DNA of 64,000 nucleotides from an uncultured Dehalococcoidia bacterium (GCA_958296225.1 OY282456.1:3038001-3102000), one strand, 5' to 3'. Counted from the stretch's first letter, positions 35,451-44,468 are shown. Made by a program: numbers and translations. Notes: a model not told the origin generated them from the letters alone.

Positions 35451-36026
35451 ATGACTACCAGAACCGCGCCGCCACAGTTGATGACTGCCGCCGAGTTTCT
35501 GGCGATGGAGCCGGTTTCCGGCAAGCGTTACGAACTGATACGCGGCATCCTCACGGAGAAAGACGTGGGCACCGGCAATCCTCACTCGAGAACGGTAACC
35601 CGAACCGCCGGCCCTCTGTTTCAATACACCGAGGTCGCCGACTATGGCGAGGTCTTTACCGGCGAACCCGGCTACCGGCTGGAACGGGACCCCGACACGG
35701 TGCGCTGCCCTGATCTAGCCTGGTTCGCCCCCGGACGCATTCCGCCCGGAACTACGGGCTTTCCTGACCTTACACCCGACCTCTGCGTTGAGGTGGCATC
35801 GCCCAGCAACTCCCGCGCCGACCGCCTGCTCTCCGGCAAAGCGCAAATGTGGCTGGATTTTGGCGCGCGGGAGGTTTGGGTTCTCAACCCGGAGGATACA
35901 ACGGTGACGCGCTACCGTCCGGGAATGGCGCCGGCGGTTTGGGGCGAGGATGACATTCTGGACGGCGGGGAGCTGCTGCCCGGTTTCAGCGTCGCAGTCT
36001 GGCGGCTGTTCCGCCGGCGGCGGTAA
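35451..36026 (+). CDS. Uma2-family (PD-(D/E)XK-like) protein, copy 1
   Basis: DUF820/Uma2 protein with a nuclease-like fold: LMTAAEFLAMEP, GKRYELIRGILTE (Glu), RCPDLAWFAP with PD, and LCVEVASPSNSRADR (ExxxPS) for the catalytic core, then KAQMWLDFGAREVWVLNPE. These proteins are common and often multicopy; their true cellular role is unknown. A TATAAT at 35416 lies about 30 bases ahead. The second copy starts 613 bases later. Confidence 0.85.
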   Translation: MTTRTAPPQLMTAAEFLAMEPVSGKRYELIRGILTEKDVGTGNPHSRTVTRTAGPLFQYTEVADYGEVFTGEPGYRLERDPDTVRCPDLAWFAPGRIPPGTTGFPDLTPDLCVEVASPSNSRADRLLSGKAQMWLDFGAREVWVLNPEDTTVTRYRPGMAPAVWGEDDILDGGELLPGFSVAVWRLFRRRR

Positions 36027-36063
36027 AAGTATAATGGGGCAACCCGCCCCGCCGAGGTTAACG

Positions 36064-36639
36064 ATGACTACCACAATCGCGCCGCTACAGTTGATGACCG
36101 CGGATGAATTCTTGGAAATGGAGCCGGTTCCCGGCAAGCGTTACGAACTGATACGCGGCATCCTCACGGAGAAAGACGTGGGCACCGGAGACCCTCACTC
36201 GGCAACCCTATACTATGCCACAATCAACCTGTCCCCCTATATTGAGGCTAACAATTACGGCGATGTTCGAATTGGCGAGCCGGGCTACCGGCTGGAAACC
36301 GACCCGGATACGGTGCGTTGCCCGGACCTGGCCTGGTTCGCCCCCGGCCGTCTCCCGCCGGGGACAACGGGCTATCCCGAACTGACACCGGATTTGTGCA
36401 TTGAGGTGGCCTCGCCCAGCAACTCCCGCGCCGACCGCCTGCTCTCCGACAAAGCCCAAATGTGGCTGGACTACGGCGCGCGGGAGGTTTGGGTTCTCAA
36501 CCCGGAGGATACAACGGTGACACGCTACCGTCCGGGAATGGCGCCGGCAGTTTTGGGCGGGGATGATGTTCTGGACGGCGGGGAACTGCTGCCCGGTTTC
36601 AGCGTCGCAGTCTGGCGGCTGTTCCGCCGGCAACGGTAG
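36064..36639 (+). CDS. Uma2-family protein, copy 2
   Basis: Tandem paralogue of the gene at 35451, same length (191 residues) and same upstream block (GTATAATGGGG and GAGGTTAACG). The two proteins are nearly identical except between about residues 43 and 66, where copy 1 reads SRTVTRTAGPLFQYTEVADY and copy 2 ATLYYATINLSPYIEANNY, and scattered substitutions. The active-site pattern EVASPSNSRADR is intact in both. The ATG at 36064 is chosen by alignment with copy 1. Confidence 0.85.
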   Translation: MTTTIAPLQLMTADEFLEMEPVPGKRYELIRGILTEKDVGTGDPHSATLYYATINLSPYIEANNYGDVRIGEPGYRLETDPDTVRCPDLAWFAPGRLPPGTTGYPELTPDLCIEVASPSNSRADRLLSDKAQMWLDYGAREVWVLNPEDTTVTRYRPGMAPAVLGGDDVLDGGELLPGFSVAVWRLFRRQR

Positions 36640-36652
36640 GATAGCGAAAAAT

Positions 36653-37846
36653 ATGCCTAAATCCCGCCCGCCCAAACCCACCGGCCCCCAGGCCGAGCGC
36701 GCCGTGCTGGTGGCCGTTGCCGCCAGGCAGCGCGGCGAACAACTGTGGGGCCTGGACGACACGCTAACCGAGCTGGATTACCTGACCCGCTCCGCCGGCG
36801 CCGCAGTAGTTGCCACCCTGTCCCAGCGCGCCGACCGCATCACCCCCACCTACCTGGGCAAGGGCAAGTTGCAGGAGTTGCAGGAACTGCTGGCCGAGGA
36901 ACGCCCGGACGTGGTCATCTGCGACGATGAACTGACGCCTACCCAGCAGCGCAACCTGGAAAACGCCCTCAAGGTCAAGGTCATTGACCGCACCGCCCTG
37001 ATTCTGGACGTGTTCGGACGCCACGCTCACACCCGCGAAGGCCAGATGCAGGTTGAGCTGGCGCAGCACCAGTATCTGCTGCCCCGTCTGGTGGGCCAGT
37101 GGTCGCACCTGGAGCGGCTCGGCGGCGGCATCGGCACCCGCGGCCCCGGTGAAACCCAGCTGGAGACCGACCGGCGCATCATCCGTCGTCGCATCCAGAA
37201 GATTGAGGCGGAGCTGGATAACGTCCGCAAGCGCCGCAGCCAATACCTGGAACGCCGGCGCCGTTCCGCCACGCCCATGGCCACGCTGGTCGGCTACACC
37301 AACGCCGGCAAAAGCACCCTGTTCAACGCCCTCAGCAACGCCGGCGTCCCCGCGGAAGACCGGCTGTTCAACACCCTGGACCCGGTAACCCGCCGCCTGC
37401 GCCTGCCCGACGGCGGCGAACTGCTGCTATCGGATACCGTCGGCTTTATTCAGAAACTTTCCCCTACGGTAGTCGCCGCTTTTCGCGCCACCCTGGAGGA
37501 ACTGCACGAAGCCGACCTGCTGCTGCACGTTATTGACATAACCCACCCCAAAGCGCCGGAGCAGGCCGAGGTGGTGGAGCAAACCCTGGCCGACCTTGAC
37601 CTGGCCGGCAAACCCCGCCTGCTGGTCATCAACAAAATGGACTTGCTCACTGATAACCCCAAGGACGTTGAAACCTTCGACCAGATTGACCTGTCCGTAA
37701 TCGCCGCCGCCGACTCCCCGGCCGTAGGCGGGCGCGTATTCGTCTCCGCCGCCAAAGGCTGGAACCTGCCGGCTCTGCTGGCCGCCGTCCGCGCCGAAGT
37801 CAGCGACACCGTACCCGAATGGCAGCCCGCCGTAAAATCCGCCTGA
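36653..37846 (+). CDS. hflX: GTPase HflX
   Basis: A ribosome-splitting GTPase. The N-terminal domain has the family pattern LDELxYLTRSAGAAVV and YLGKGKLQEL, then ERLGGGIGTRGPGETQLETD. The G domain shows GYTNAGKSTLFNALSNA (G1), DTVGFIQKL (G3) and INKMDLL (G4). Length 397 is within range. Start ATG 36653. The reading frame of the next gene begins 28 bases before its stop. Confidence 0.96.
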   Translation: MPKSRPPKPTGPQAERAVLVAVAARQRGEQLWGLDDTLTELDYLTRSAGAAVVATLSQRADRITPTYLGKGKLQELQELLAEERPDVVICDDELTPTQQRNLENALKVKVIDRTALILDVFGRHAHTREGQMQVELAQHQYLLPRLVGQWSHLERLGGGIGTRGPGETQLETDRRIIRRRIQKIEAELDNVRKRRSQYLERRRRSATPMATLVGYTNAGKSTLFNALSNAGVPAEDRLFNTLDPVTRRLRLPDGGELLLSDTVGFIQKLSPTVVAAFRATLEELHEADLLLHVIDITHPKAPEQAEVVEQTLADLDLAGKPRLLVINKMDLLTDNPKDVETFDQIDLSVIAAADSPAVGGRVFVSAAKGWNLPALLAAVRAEVSDTVPEWQPAVKSA

Positions 37847-38553
37847 TTCACACGTCGGACACGCACCTCGGCGACGACTGGAATCCCGCCGCCGCCGCGC
37901 GCGCTCTGGCCGCCGTAGTTGACAGCGTCCACACTCTGCGCGGCGATGCCCTGCTGATTGCCGGCGACGTGTTCGACAACGCCCGCATCGCCGATGCCGT
38001 GCTGGAGTTTTTCGTCAGCGAGATGGCCCGCGCCGCCGTGCCGGCCGTCATCCTGCCCGGCAACCACGACCTTTATGACGCCGCGACGCTGTACCGTCGC
38101 CACCCCTTTGCCGACGCGCCGGACAACCTGCACATCATCAGCGGCGCCCGCGGCGAAACCGTAGCGCTGCCGGACTTGACGCTGGACGTATGGGGCCGCG
38201 CGATGGACAGCCACACGCCGGCCTTTCGCCCCCTGGCCGGTATGCCGGCCAACCGCAACGGGCGCTGGCTGGTAGCAATGGCCCACGGCCATTTTCACTA
38301 CCCCGACGATACCGAGGAACGCTCCTCGCCCATCCGCCCCCACGAAATAGCGGCGGCGCAGTGCGACTACATCGCCCTGGGCCACTGGGAGCGCTTTGAG
38401 GACGTATCGCAAAACGGCGTAACGGCCTACTACTCCGGCTCGCCGCTGGGGGCGGCCGGCGCGCGGGGGCAGGTGGCGGTGAATGTGGTTGAGCTTGACC
38501 CGCAGGCGGCGATAGAGGTTAGCGTGGCGCAGGCGCAGCTGCCATTGCGCTGA
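37819..38553 (+). CDS. SbcD-like metallophosphoesterase
   Basis: Calcineurin-like phosphoesterase with the full metal ligand set: LIHTSDTHLGDDW (motif I), LIAGDVFDN (II), ILPGNHDLYD (III), AMAHGHFHYP and YIALGHWERFE (IV/V). It resembles the nuclease-subunit end of SbcD/Mre11 and the DNA repair exonuclease group, but is shorter (244 residues) and lacks a nearby SbcC-type ATPase. Start ATG 37819 overlaps hflX by 28 bases. Substrate unknown. Confidence 0.85.
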   Translation: MAARRKIRLIHTSDTHLGDDWNPAAAARALAAVVDSVHTLRGDALLIAGDVFDNARIADAVLEFFVSEMARAAVPAVILPGNHDLYDAATLYRRHPFADAPDNLHIISGARGETVALPDLTLDVWGRAMDSHTPAFRPLAGMPANRNGRWLVAMAHGHFHYPDDTEERSSPIRPHEIAAAQCDYIALGHWERFEDVSQNGVTAYYSGSPLGAAGARGQVAVNVVELDPQAAIEVSVAQAQLPLR

Positions 38554-38669
38554 TGACTTTGCGAAAGTACAAGAAGCACGGAAGGCAGGAATGGCCGAAT
38601 CATATTTCGATTCCGGGTTTTAGCCAGCGTTGTCTGGCCTGCCGGGCAAGCTACGATGAATCCGATTGA
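38553..38669 (+). CDS. Possible small Cys-containing protein (38 aa)
   Basis: A short open frame whose ATG overlaps the stop of the phosphoesterase as TGATG. It encodes a basic 38-residue peptide with a CLAC pair near its end (QRCLACRASYDESD). Base use here is more AT-rich than in the preceding gene. Whether it is translated cannot be told from sequence; the overlap with the preceding stop is the main support. Confidence 0.3.
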   Translation: MTLRKYKKHGRQEWPNHISIPGFSQRCLACRASYDESD

Positions 38670-38701
38670 ACATTGGCTCCACGGAGTACGATGCAGTAAG
38701 G

Positions 38702-38731
38702 GTTACACAGGCGCATTTGCCTGTGTACAAT
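38702..38731 (+). promoter_or_regulatory. Promoter with internal palindromic operator, upstream of HNH gene
   Basis: GTTACA (38702-38707), an 18-base spacer and TACAAT (38726-38731) form a plausible promoter. Inside it lies a perfect inverted repeat, TACACAGGC and GCCTGTGTA, arms 38704-38712 and 38719-38727 with six bases between. A dimeric repressor bound here would block the promoter. Confidence 0.5.
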
Positions 38732-38760
38732 GCAGTTCATCCACATAAGGAAGGCTAACC

Positions 38761-39249
38761 ATGGTCAATTTCTTCGACCCGTTTGGTATTAACGAATCGC
38801 AACAACAGCAACGTCCACGCCCCACCTTCAATACGAAGGACAAGGAATTCCTCTACGAGAGGCAGAAGGGCTGTTGTAATGGTTGTGAGCACAAGTTTCC
38901 GATGCGGAATCTCACCGTTGACCACATCAAGCCTTTTTCTAAAGGTGGCTCTGACAAACCGTCCAACCTGCAGCTGCTATGCGGTGCTTGCAATTCCATG
39001 AAAGGCAATGGAACTCAAGCCCAGCTGAAAAAACGCCTCAATGAGCAAGGTGTTGCAGGTACAAAGTCACCAGCCAGAGGAAAATCATCCGTTGCGTCCA
39101 AAAGCAAGGCCGTCGCCAAGACGAGAACTACGCAGAGCAAAGCCAAGAGCAAAACAGCAGCCAAGCCCAAAGTGTCCGCTAAAAGGTCCGTCAAAAAAGC
39201 ACCCCGTACCGAATGGGACGAACTGGTCGACTTCTTTCGGATAGATTAA
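38761..39249 (+). CDS. HNH endonuclease with lysine/alanine-rich tail
   Basis: The central HNH domain reads RQKGCCNGCEHKF, then LTVDHIKPFSKGGSD and NLQLLCGACNSMKG, with the four Cys of a zinc site and the HNH His/Asn/His. After it, residues ~100-150 are a histone H1-like Lys/Ala/Ser-rich tail that would bind DNA non-specifically. Base composition is lower in G+C than flanking genes, which suggests transfer. It has its own promoter with a palindrome at 38704-38727, and AAGGAAGG as ribosome site. Target specificity is unknown. Confidence 0.8.
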   Translation: MVNFFDPFGINESQQQQRPRPTFNTKDKEFLYERQKGCCNGCEHKFPMRNLTVDHIKPFSKGGSDKPSNLQLLCGACNSMKGNGTQAQLKKRLNEQGVAGTKSPARGKSSVASKSKAVAKTRTTQSKAKSKTAAKPKVSAKRSVKKAPRTEWDELVDFFRID

Positions 39250-39295
39250 GGCCTTGTCATTTGCACCGCGCAGTGCTCTGAAAGGAGTTTATGCA

Positions 39296-40168
39296 ATGAA
39301 AACCCTGTCCCGCGAAAAGCGCATCTATGTCCTGCACCCCGACAACGCGCCGGCCATCACCATCAACGACGGCGATGACCTGCTGGTGGAAACTTGGGAC
39401 GCCTTTGAGGGCATCCGCGACCCCGGCGTGTTGCAGGAGAAGTCGCTGAAAGGCCCGGCCACCGGCCCCATCTACGTCAACGGCGCCGCGCCGGGCGATG
39501 CTTTGCGCGTGGAGTTTGTCAGCATCACTCCCAAAGAGCGGCCCGCCCACATGGTAATGCCGGGGCGCGGCTTTCTGGAGGCCGAGTTCACCGAGGGCTA
39601 TCCGACGGTGATGACAATTGACGGCGCTGACCTGGTGCTGCCCAGCGGCGTACGCCTGCCCTTGCGTCCGTCAATGGGCCTGGTCGCCACCACGCCCACC
39701 TACCCGCAGGAAACCGCCAGCGACAGCGGCCCCTACGGCGGCGACATTGATATGAAAGAGCTGGTGGCCGGCAGCGTGCTGTATCTGCCCGTGTTCGTCC
39801 CCGGCGGCCTGCTGGCCCTGGGCGACTGCCACGCCGTCGTTGGCGACGGCGCGGTGGCCGGCACGGGCGCCGAATGTTCCGCCGATACCCACATCCGCGT
39901 TACGGTGGAGCAGGGAATGAACCTCTCCGGCCCCCGCGCCGTCACGCCGGAGCATTACGTCGTCCTCTCCTACGGCGACGACCTCGGCCCGGCGATGAAG
40001 CAGGCCGTCCGCGAGATGGTGGACTTTCTGGTATCCGAAAAGGGGATGCCGCCCTATGACGCCTATACCCTGTGCAGCCTGGCCGGGGATGTGCGCGTCT
40101 CCCGCACCTTCCGCCCCATCAGCCCGGTCAAGATGATGCTGTCTCGGCAGGCATTAGAGCAGCTGTAG
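39296..40168 (+). CDS. Acetamidase/formamidase family protein
   Basis: FmdA/AmdA-like amidohydrolase that releases ammonia from short amides. Motifs: NAPAITINDGDDLLVETWDAF, TGPIYVNGAAPGDALRVEF, GLLALGDCHAVVGDGAVAGTGAEC (metal and substrate region). Length 290 is typical. The start ATG 39296 follows AAAGGAG; an ATG five bases earlier opens only a two-codon frame. The stop overlaps the next possible start. Confidence 0.9.
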   Translation: MKTLSREKRIYVLHPDNAPAITINDGDDLLVETWDAFEGIRDPGVLQEKSLKGPATGPIYVNGAAPGDALRVEFVSITPKERPAHMVMPGRGFLEAEFTEGYPTVMTIDGADLVLPSGVRLPLRPSMGLVATTPTYPQETASDSGPYGGDIDMKELVAGSVLYLPVFVPGGLLALGDCHAVVGDGAVAGTGAECSADTHIRVTVEQGMNLSGPRAVTPEHYVVLSYGDDLGPAMKQAVREMVDFLVSEKGMPPYDAYTLCSLAGDVRVSRTFRPISPVKMMLSRQALEQL

Positions 40169-40173
40169 TGGCA

Positions 40174-40554
40174 ATGCAAAACGGCTGGCCGCCGGCCATC
40201 CGACAGCGCAATGGCGTCAAGCGGGCTGTTGCCGTGTGGCTGCTGATTGCGGCGACCTACCTGTTGGTTTCCTCCGGCATTGAGTTGTTTCCCGACTTTG
40301 TGAACCCTGTCATCTCTCAACCCGGACACTGGTTTAAGAACGGCGGGCCAAACTTTGCGCTTGCAATCGTCGGCATTATCGTCATACTGCTGTACAACAT
40401 CCTCGGTTTGCCCAATGCCATTATTGCGATGATTCTGTACAGCATTTTCGGAGAGTCCGGTATAGCCGTCAGCGCTTGGGTAACGCTGGTATGCGGGTTG
40501 CTGTGCTTTGCAGCGGCGGGTTGGCTGCGTATGTTGGCACGACTGAACCACTAG
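40174..40554 (+). CDS. Small three-helix membrane protein
   Basis: Not recognised. A 126-residue protein with three hydrophobic helices (near residues 20-38, 65-85 and 100-118) and a short basic tail. A GTG at 40168 overlapping the acetamidase TAG (TAGTG) is an alternative start. It lies just after the acetamidase gene in the same direction and may be co-transcribed. Confidence 0.5.
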   Translation: MQNGWPPAIRQRNGVKRAVAVWLLIAATYLLVSSGIELFPDFVNPVISQPGHWFKNGGPNFALAIVGIIVILLYNILGLPNAIIAMILYSIFGESGIAVSAWVTLVCGLLCFAAAGWLRMLARLNH

Positions 40555-40632
40555 CGGGTAATCCCCGGCAGCAGTGCGTCGCGTTTCATAATCCTACGCT
40601 CCCCGGTTCGGGTGACGGCGGTCGTACCTCCG

Positions 40633-41421
40633 TCACGCCACCGCATACCCCCCGTCCACCGTAATCACCGCCCCGGTTACATAATCCGACGCCCGGCTAG
40701 CCAGGAACACCGCCGCCCCCTGCAATTCGCTGGCGTCGCCCCAGCGTCCCATAGGGATGCGGCGGTTGATGAGGTCGTAGCGTTCCGGCTGCGTTTCGGG
40801 GATGGCTTGGGTCAGTTCGGTCATAAACCAGCCGGGCAGGATGGCGTTGGACTGGATGTTGTCGCCGGCCCAGGCCACGGCGAAGCTTTTCGCCAGCTGC
40901 ACGATGCCGCCCTTGCTGGACGAATAGGGCACGCCGCTGCCCCCGCCGCCAAAGATGCTGAACATACTGCCGATGCTGATTATCTTGCCGCCGCCCTGCG
41001 CCTTGAAATGCGGATAGACGGCGCGGCAGGACAGGAACGCCGCCCGCAGGTTCACGTCCAGCACGTTGTCCCATTCGGCGGCGGTAATATCCTCCGGCGC
41101 TTTGCGGACGGTGGCGCCGGCGTTGTTCACCAGAATATCAATGCGTCCGAAATGGGCGACGGCCCGCGCCGCCATATCGTCAATGTCCGAGTCGCTGGTA
41201 ACGTCGGTGGGTATGGCGAATGCCCGCCGCTCGGCGGACTCAATAGCGGCCACGGCGGCGGCGTTCTTTTCGGCGTTGCGCGCGGCGATGGCAATGTCGG
41301 CGCCGGCGTTGGCCAGCCCCAGCGCCATCCCCAGGCCCAGGCCGCCGTTGCCGCCGGTAATCAGGGCTACGCGGCCGGTGAGGTCAAACAGGTTGCCGTT
41401 GCTGGTGGTCATTGTCGTCAT
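40633..41421 (-). CDS. Short-chain dehydrogenase/reductase
   Basis: Classical SDR with ALITGGNGGLGLGMA for NAD(P) binding, ILVNNAGATV, and the catalytic YSSSKGG (Tyr-x3-Lys) after a Ser in ISIGSM. The sequence around SFAVAWAGDNIQSNAILPGW is typical of gluconate/2-deoxygluconate-type dehydrogenases, but the substrate is not assigned. Length 262. ACGGAG precedes the ATG at 41421. Confidence 0.92.
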   Translation of the reverse strand: MTTMTTSNGNLFDLTGRVALITGGNGGLGLGMALGLANAGADIAIAARNAEKNAAAVAAIESAERRAFAIPTDVTSDSDIDDMAARAVAHFGRIDILVNNAGATVRKAPEDITAAEWDNVLDVNLRAAFLSCRAVYPHFKAQGGGKIISIGSMFSIFGGGGSGVPYSSSKGGIVQLAKSFAVAWAGDNIQSNAILPGWFMTELTQAIPETQPERYDLINRRIPMGRWGDASELQGAAVFLASRASDYVTGAVITVDGGYAVA

Positions 41422-41457
41422 CTCCGTTCCATAATAAATAGCAAGCGCGCCGCAAGG

Positions 41458-42222
41458 CTATTCGTCACCGTCGTCATCATCGTCAAAGCCGCCGATAGGT
41501 TCGCCGATGATGATGGTATCGCCGTCATAGCCGCACACCCCGCAGCGGGGCGAGTTGAGAACCGGCAGCGGGTAATCAATATCTATATCCATGCGCGCCG
41601 CGCAGCCCTCGCACAGGCCGCCGGTCATCGCAATCCGGTCTTCCTCCGTTCTGGTCACCCAGGATGCCGGCGCGCCGCAGAATACGCATTCTACAGCCGG
41701 CGCGTCGTTGCGGGCCAGCAGCCGGATTTTCCCGCCGCCGTCGCCGTCAATTTCCGCCAGGCTCCGCAGCGTCAGTTCAGTGGTTGACCCGAAGTCGTAC
41801 TCGTGGCGGAACCGCTTGCCCGGCGGCGCAACGTCCCCCAGCGCGACATTCATATCTTTGCGGTTAGTATTCAGCCAGGTGGCGAGGAGGTCAGTAAAGT
41901 CGTCGTCCTCCTCAATCTCAAAGGGCGTATAATCGTAGTACGTCTGGTCAATGGTAAAGGCGCTGAGGTGGAAACAGCACTCCAGCCAGATGTGCCGCAG
42001 GTAGGCGTCCACCTCCTCCAGGCTGGCGGCGGCGGGAACGGCCAGATGCAGCCAGTACTCCGGGCGGTCGTCATCTTCAATCACCAGATGGATGCTCCGG
42101 CCGGCCGCGTCCTTTGCGCCGCCGGTTTTCGCCAGGCAGCTTTGCAGATGCCGGGTCATCCCGGACTTGCGGAACGACTTCCCGCACAGCTCGCAGTTGC
42201 CGCTTGATACTGCCCTGGGCAT
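41458..42222 (-). CDS. pRiA4b ORF-3-like protein with N-terminal zinc finger
   Basis: Residues 8-30 form a C2HC-like zinc finger (CELCGKSFRKSGMTRHLQSC). The rest matches the plasmid pRiA4b ORF-3-like family: LHLAVPAAASLEEVDAYLRHIW, then FRHEYDFGSTTELTL, and a C-terminal set of Cys pairs (CVFCGAP, CEGC, CGVCGYDG) ending in an acidic tail. Probable nucleic-acid or protein-binding role; not defined. The start at 42222 follows GAGGAGG. 254 residues. Confidence 0.75.
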   Translation of the reverse strand: MPRAVSSGNCELCGKSFRKSGMTRHLQSCLAKTGGAKDAAGRSIHLVIEDDDRPEYWLHLAVPAAASLEEVDAYLRHIWLECCFHLSAFTIDQTYYDYTPFEIEEDDDFTDLLATWLNTNRKDMNVALGDVAPPGKRFRHEYDFGSTTELTLRSLAEIDGDGGGKIRLLARNDAPAVECVFCGAPASWVTRTEEDRIAMTGGLCEGCAARMDIDIDYPLPVLNSPRCGVCGYDGDTIIIGEPIGGFDDDDDGDE

Positions 42223-42281
42223 GGTCGGCCTCCTCGGCGTCCGATTCGCGCACTGTTCCGCAATTGTAGCGCATAGCAACA

Positions 42282-42303
42282 GGGGCGACCAACTGGCCGC
42301 CCC
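42282..42303. repeat. GGGGCGACC palindrome
   Basis: GGGGCGACC and GGCCGCCCC, separated by four bases, form a near-perfect stem between the 42222 gene start and the hppA stop. Same family as the palindromes at 6623, 55609 and 56277. Confidence 0.5.
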
Positions 42304-42330
42304 CTACGTTGCCGCTGCTGCGTGCGACGC

Positions 42331-44421
42331 TTACAGGTTGATGAGCGCCGGCGCCGCCACGAAGGCGGGCGCGAACACCAGCGACACAATGGCCATCAGC
42401 TTGAGCAGGATGTTCAGGCTGGGGCCGGAGGTGTCTTTGAAGGGGTCGCCAACCACGTCGCCCTCCACGGCGGCCTTGTGGGCGTCGGAGCCCTTGCCGC
42501 CGTAGTTGCCCAGCTCGACGTACTTCTTGGCGTTGTCCCAGGTGCCGCCGGCCGAGGCCATCATAATCGCCAGCATAAACCCGGCGGACACCGAGCCGAT
42601 CAGCAGTCCGCCCAGGGCCGCCTCGCCCAGGATAAACCCCGTGGCGATGGGCGCGATGACGGCCATCACGCCGGGCAGTATCATTTCCCGCAGCGCGCCC
42701 CGGGTGCTGATGTCAACGCAGCGCGCCGAATCGGGCCGGCTCGTGCCTTCCATCAGGCCGGGTATCTCGCGGAACTGGCGGCGCACTTCGTCCACGATAC
42801 CCTGGGCGGCGCGCCCGACGGCCTGCATCGTCAGGGCCGAAAAGATGAACGGCAGCATGGCCCCGATGACCAGGCCCACCAGAATCTGCGGCTGCAGCAG
42901 GTTGATGCCGGCGCCGCCGGCGACCAGCCGTCCGTCGGGCCCCAGCGTAATCAGATCCGCGCTCACCGAGTAGGCGGCCAGCAGAGCCAGGGCGGTGAGG
43001 GCGGCGGAGCCGATGGCAAAGCCCTTGCCGGTGGCGGCGGTGGTGTTGCCCAGGGCGTCCAGGGCGTCGGTGCGCTCCCGCACCTGCGGGTCCAGGTTGG
43101 CCTGCTCGGCGATGCCGCCGGCGTTGTCGGCCACGGGGCCGTAAGCATCGGTGGCCAGGGTGATGCCCAGCGTGGACAGCAGCCCCACGCCGGCCAGCGC
43201 CACGCCGTAAAACCCGGCGAACCAGTAGGCCAGCAGAATGGCCGCCGATACGCAAATTACCGGAATCAGCGTGCTCAACATCCCGGAGGCGATGCCGCTG
43301 ATGATGACCGTGGCCGCGCCGGTCTGCGAGGATGCGGATACCCGCTGCGTGGGCTTGTAGCTGTAGGAAGTGTAGTATTCCGTGGCCAGCCCGATGATGG
43401 TGCCGGCCACCAGGCCGGAGACCACGCAGCCGAACCACCACCAGCTGACGCCGGGCAAAACCGCCGTCAGGATGGCGGCAAAGATAATCAGCAGCCCCCC
43501 GGCGGCAAAGATGCCGTAGCGCAGGGCCCACAGCAGCCGCTCAAAGTCGGCCTGCTCGCCGCTGCGGACGACGAAAGTGCCCAGAATCGCGGCGACGATG
43601 CCGGCGCCGGCCAGCAGCATCGGAAACACCGCCTGCGGGTCGGTGAAGTTAAAGATGCCGGCGCCGGCCGCCAGCGCCACCGCGCTGGCCGACAGGGCCA
43701 CCGCGGATATGATGCTGCCCACGTAGGACTCGAAAAGGTCGGCGCCCATGCCGGCCACGTCGCCCACGTTGTCGCCCACGTTGTCGGCGATGACGCCGGG
43801 GTTGCGCGGGTCGTCTTCAGGGATGCCGGCCTCCACCTTGCCCACCAGGTCGGAACCCACGTCGGCGGCCTTGGTGAAAATGCCGCCGCCCACGCGGGCG
43901 AACAGGGCGATGGAGCTGGCGCCGAATCCGAACCCGGCCACCGCGCTGATATTCTGGAATATCAGGTACAGGATGGTTACCCCCAGCAGGCCGATGCCCA
44001 CCACGGTTACGCCCATCACGGTGCCGCTGGAAAAGGCCACCCGCAGCGCCGGATTCAGGCCGCGCATGGCGGCGGCGGCGGTGCGCACGTTGGCCCGCAC
44101 TGCCACGTTCATCCCCACGAAACCGGCCAGACCGGAACATATCGTACCCACCAGGTATGAGATGGCCGTGGCCGGCACGCCCAGCCCGTGGGTGAACACC
44201 GTATAGTCCAGCACGCCCAGCACGATTGTCACCACAACCACGAAGGGCAGCAGCGACATATACTCGCGGCGCAGAAAGGCCGACGCCCCGGCGCGGATGG
44301 CGTCGCCGATTTCGGTCATTCGCGCGTTCCCCTGGTCGGCGCCGATGACCCGCCAGGCCGTAAAGCCGGCAAAGGCCAGCGCGATGACCCCGGCAACCAG
44401 GGCCACAATGATTGATTCCAT
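42331..44421 (-). CDS. hppA: Membrane-bound ion-translocating pyrophosphatase, K+-dependent type
   Basis: A 696-residue M-PPase with about 16 transmembrane helices that couples PPi hydrolysis to ion export. The substrate motifs are complete: DVGSDLVGKVEAGIPEDDP, NVGDNVGDVAGMGADL, DAYGPVADNAGGIAEQ, and DNAKKYVE near the end. The A of GNTTAATGKG is the K+-dependent marker (Lys in K+-independent enzymes). Whether it moves H+ or Na+ cannot be told by eye. GGAGAGGAG precedes the ATG. Confidence 0.96.
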   Translation of the reverse strand: MESIIVALVAGVIALAFAGFTAWRVIGADQGNARMTEIGDAIRAGASAFLRREYMSLLPFVVVVTIVLGVLDYTVFTHGLGVPATAISYLVGTICSGLAGFVGMNVAVRANVRTAAAAMRGLNPALRVAFSSGTVMGVTVVGIGLLGVTILYLIFQNISAVAGFGFGASSIALFARVGGGIFTKAADVGSDLVGKVEAGIPEDDPRNPGVIADNVGDNVGDVAGMGADLFESYVGSIISAVALSASAVALAAGAGIFNFTDPQAVFPMLLAGAGIVAAILGTFVVRSGEQADFERLLWALRYGIFAAGGLLIIFAAILTAVLPGVSWWWFGCVVSGLVAGTIIGLATEYYTSYSYKPTQRVSASSQTGAATVIISGIASGMLSTLIPVICVSAAILLAYWFAGFYGVALAGVGLLSTLGITLATDAYGPVADNAGGIAEQANLDPQVRERTDALDALGNTTAATGKGFAIGSAALTALALLAAYSVSADLITLGPDGRLVAGGAGINLLQPQILVGLVIGAMLPFIFSALTMQAVGRAAQGIVDEVRRQFREIPGLMEGTSRPDSARCVDISTRGALREMILPGVMAVIAPIATGFILGEAALGGLLIGSVSAGFMLAIMMASAGGTWDNAKKYVELGNYGGKGSDAHKAAVEGDVVGDPFKDTSGPSLNILLKLMAIVSLVFAPAFVAAPALINL

Positions 44422-44468
44422 ACTCTCCTCTCCGTTTTCGGTTACTTATGCCGACAAACATTGCGAAA

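Noticed and set aside
42322..44160. 612-codon plus-strand frame
   Set aside because: Mirror of the pyrophosphatase gene, with His/Gln/Gly-rich translation typical of antisense frames.
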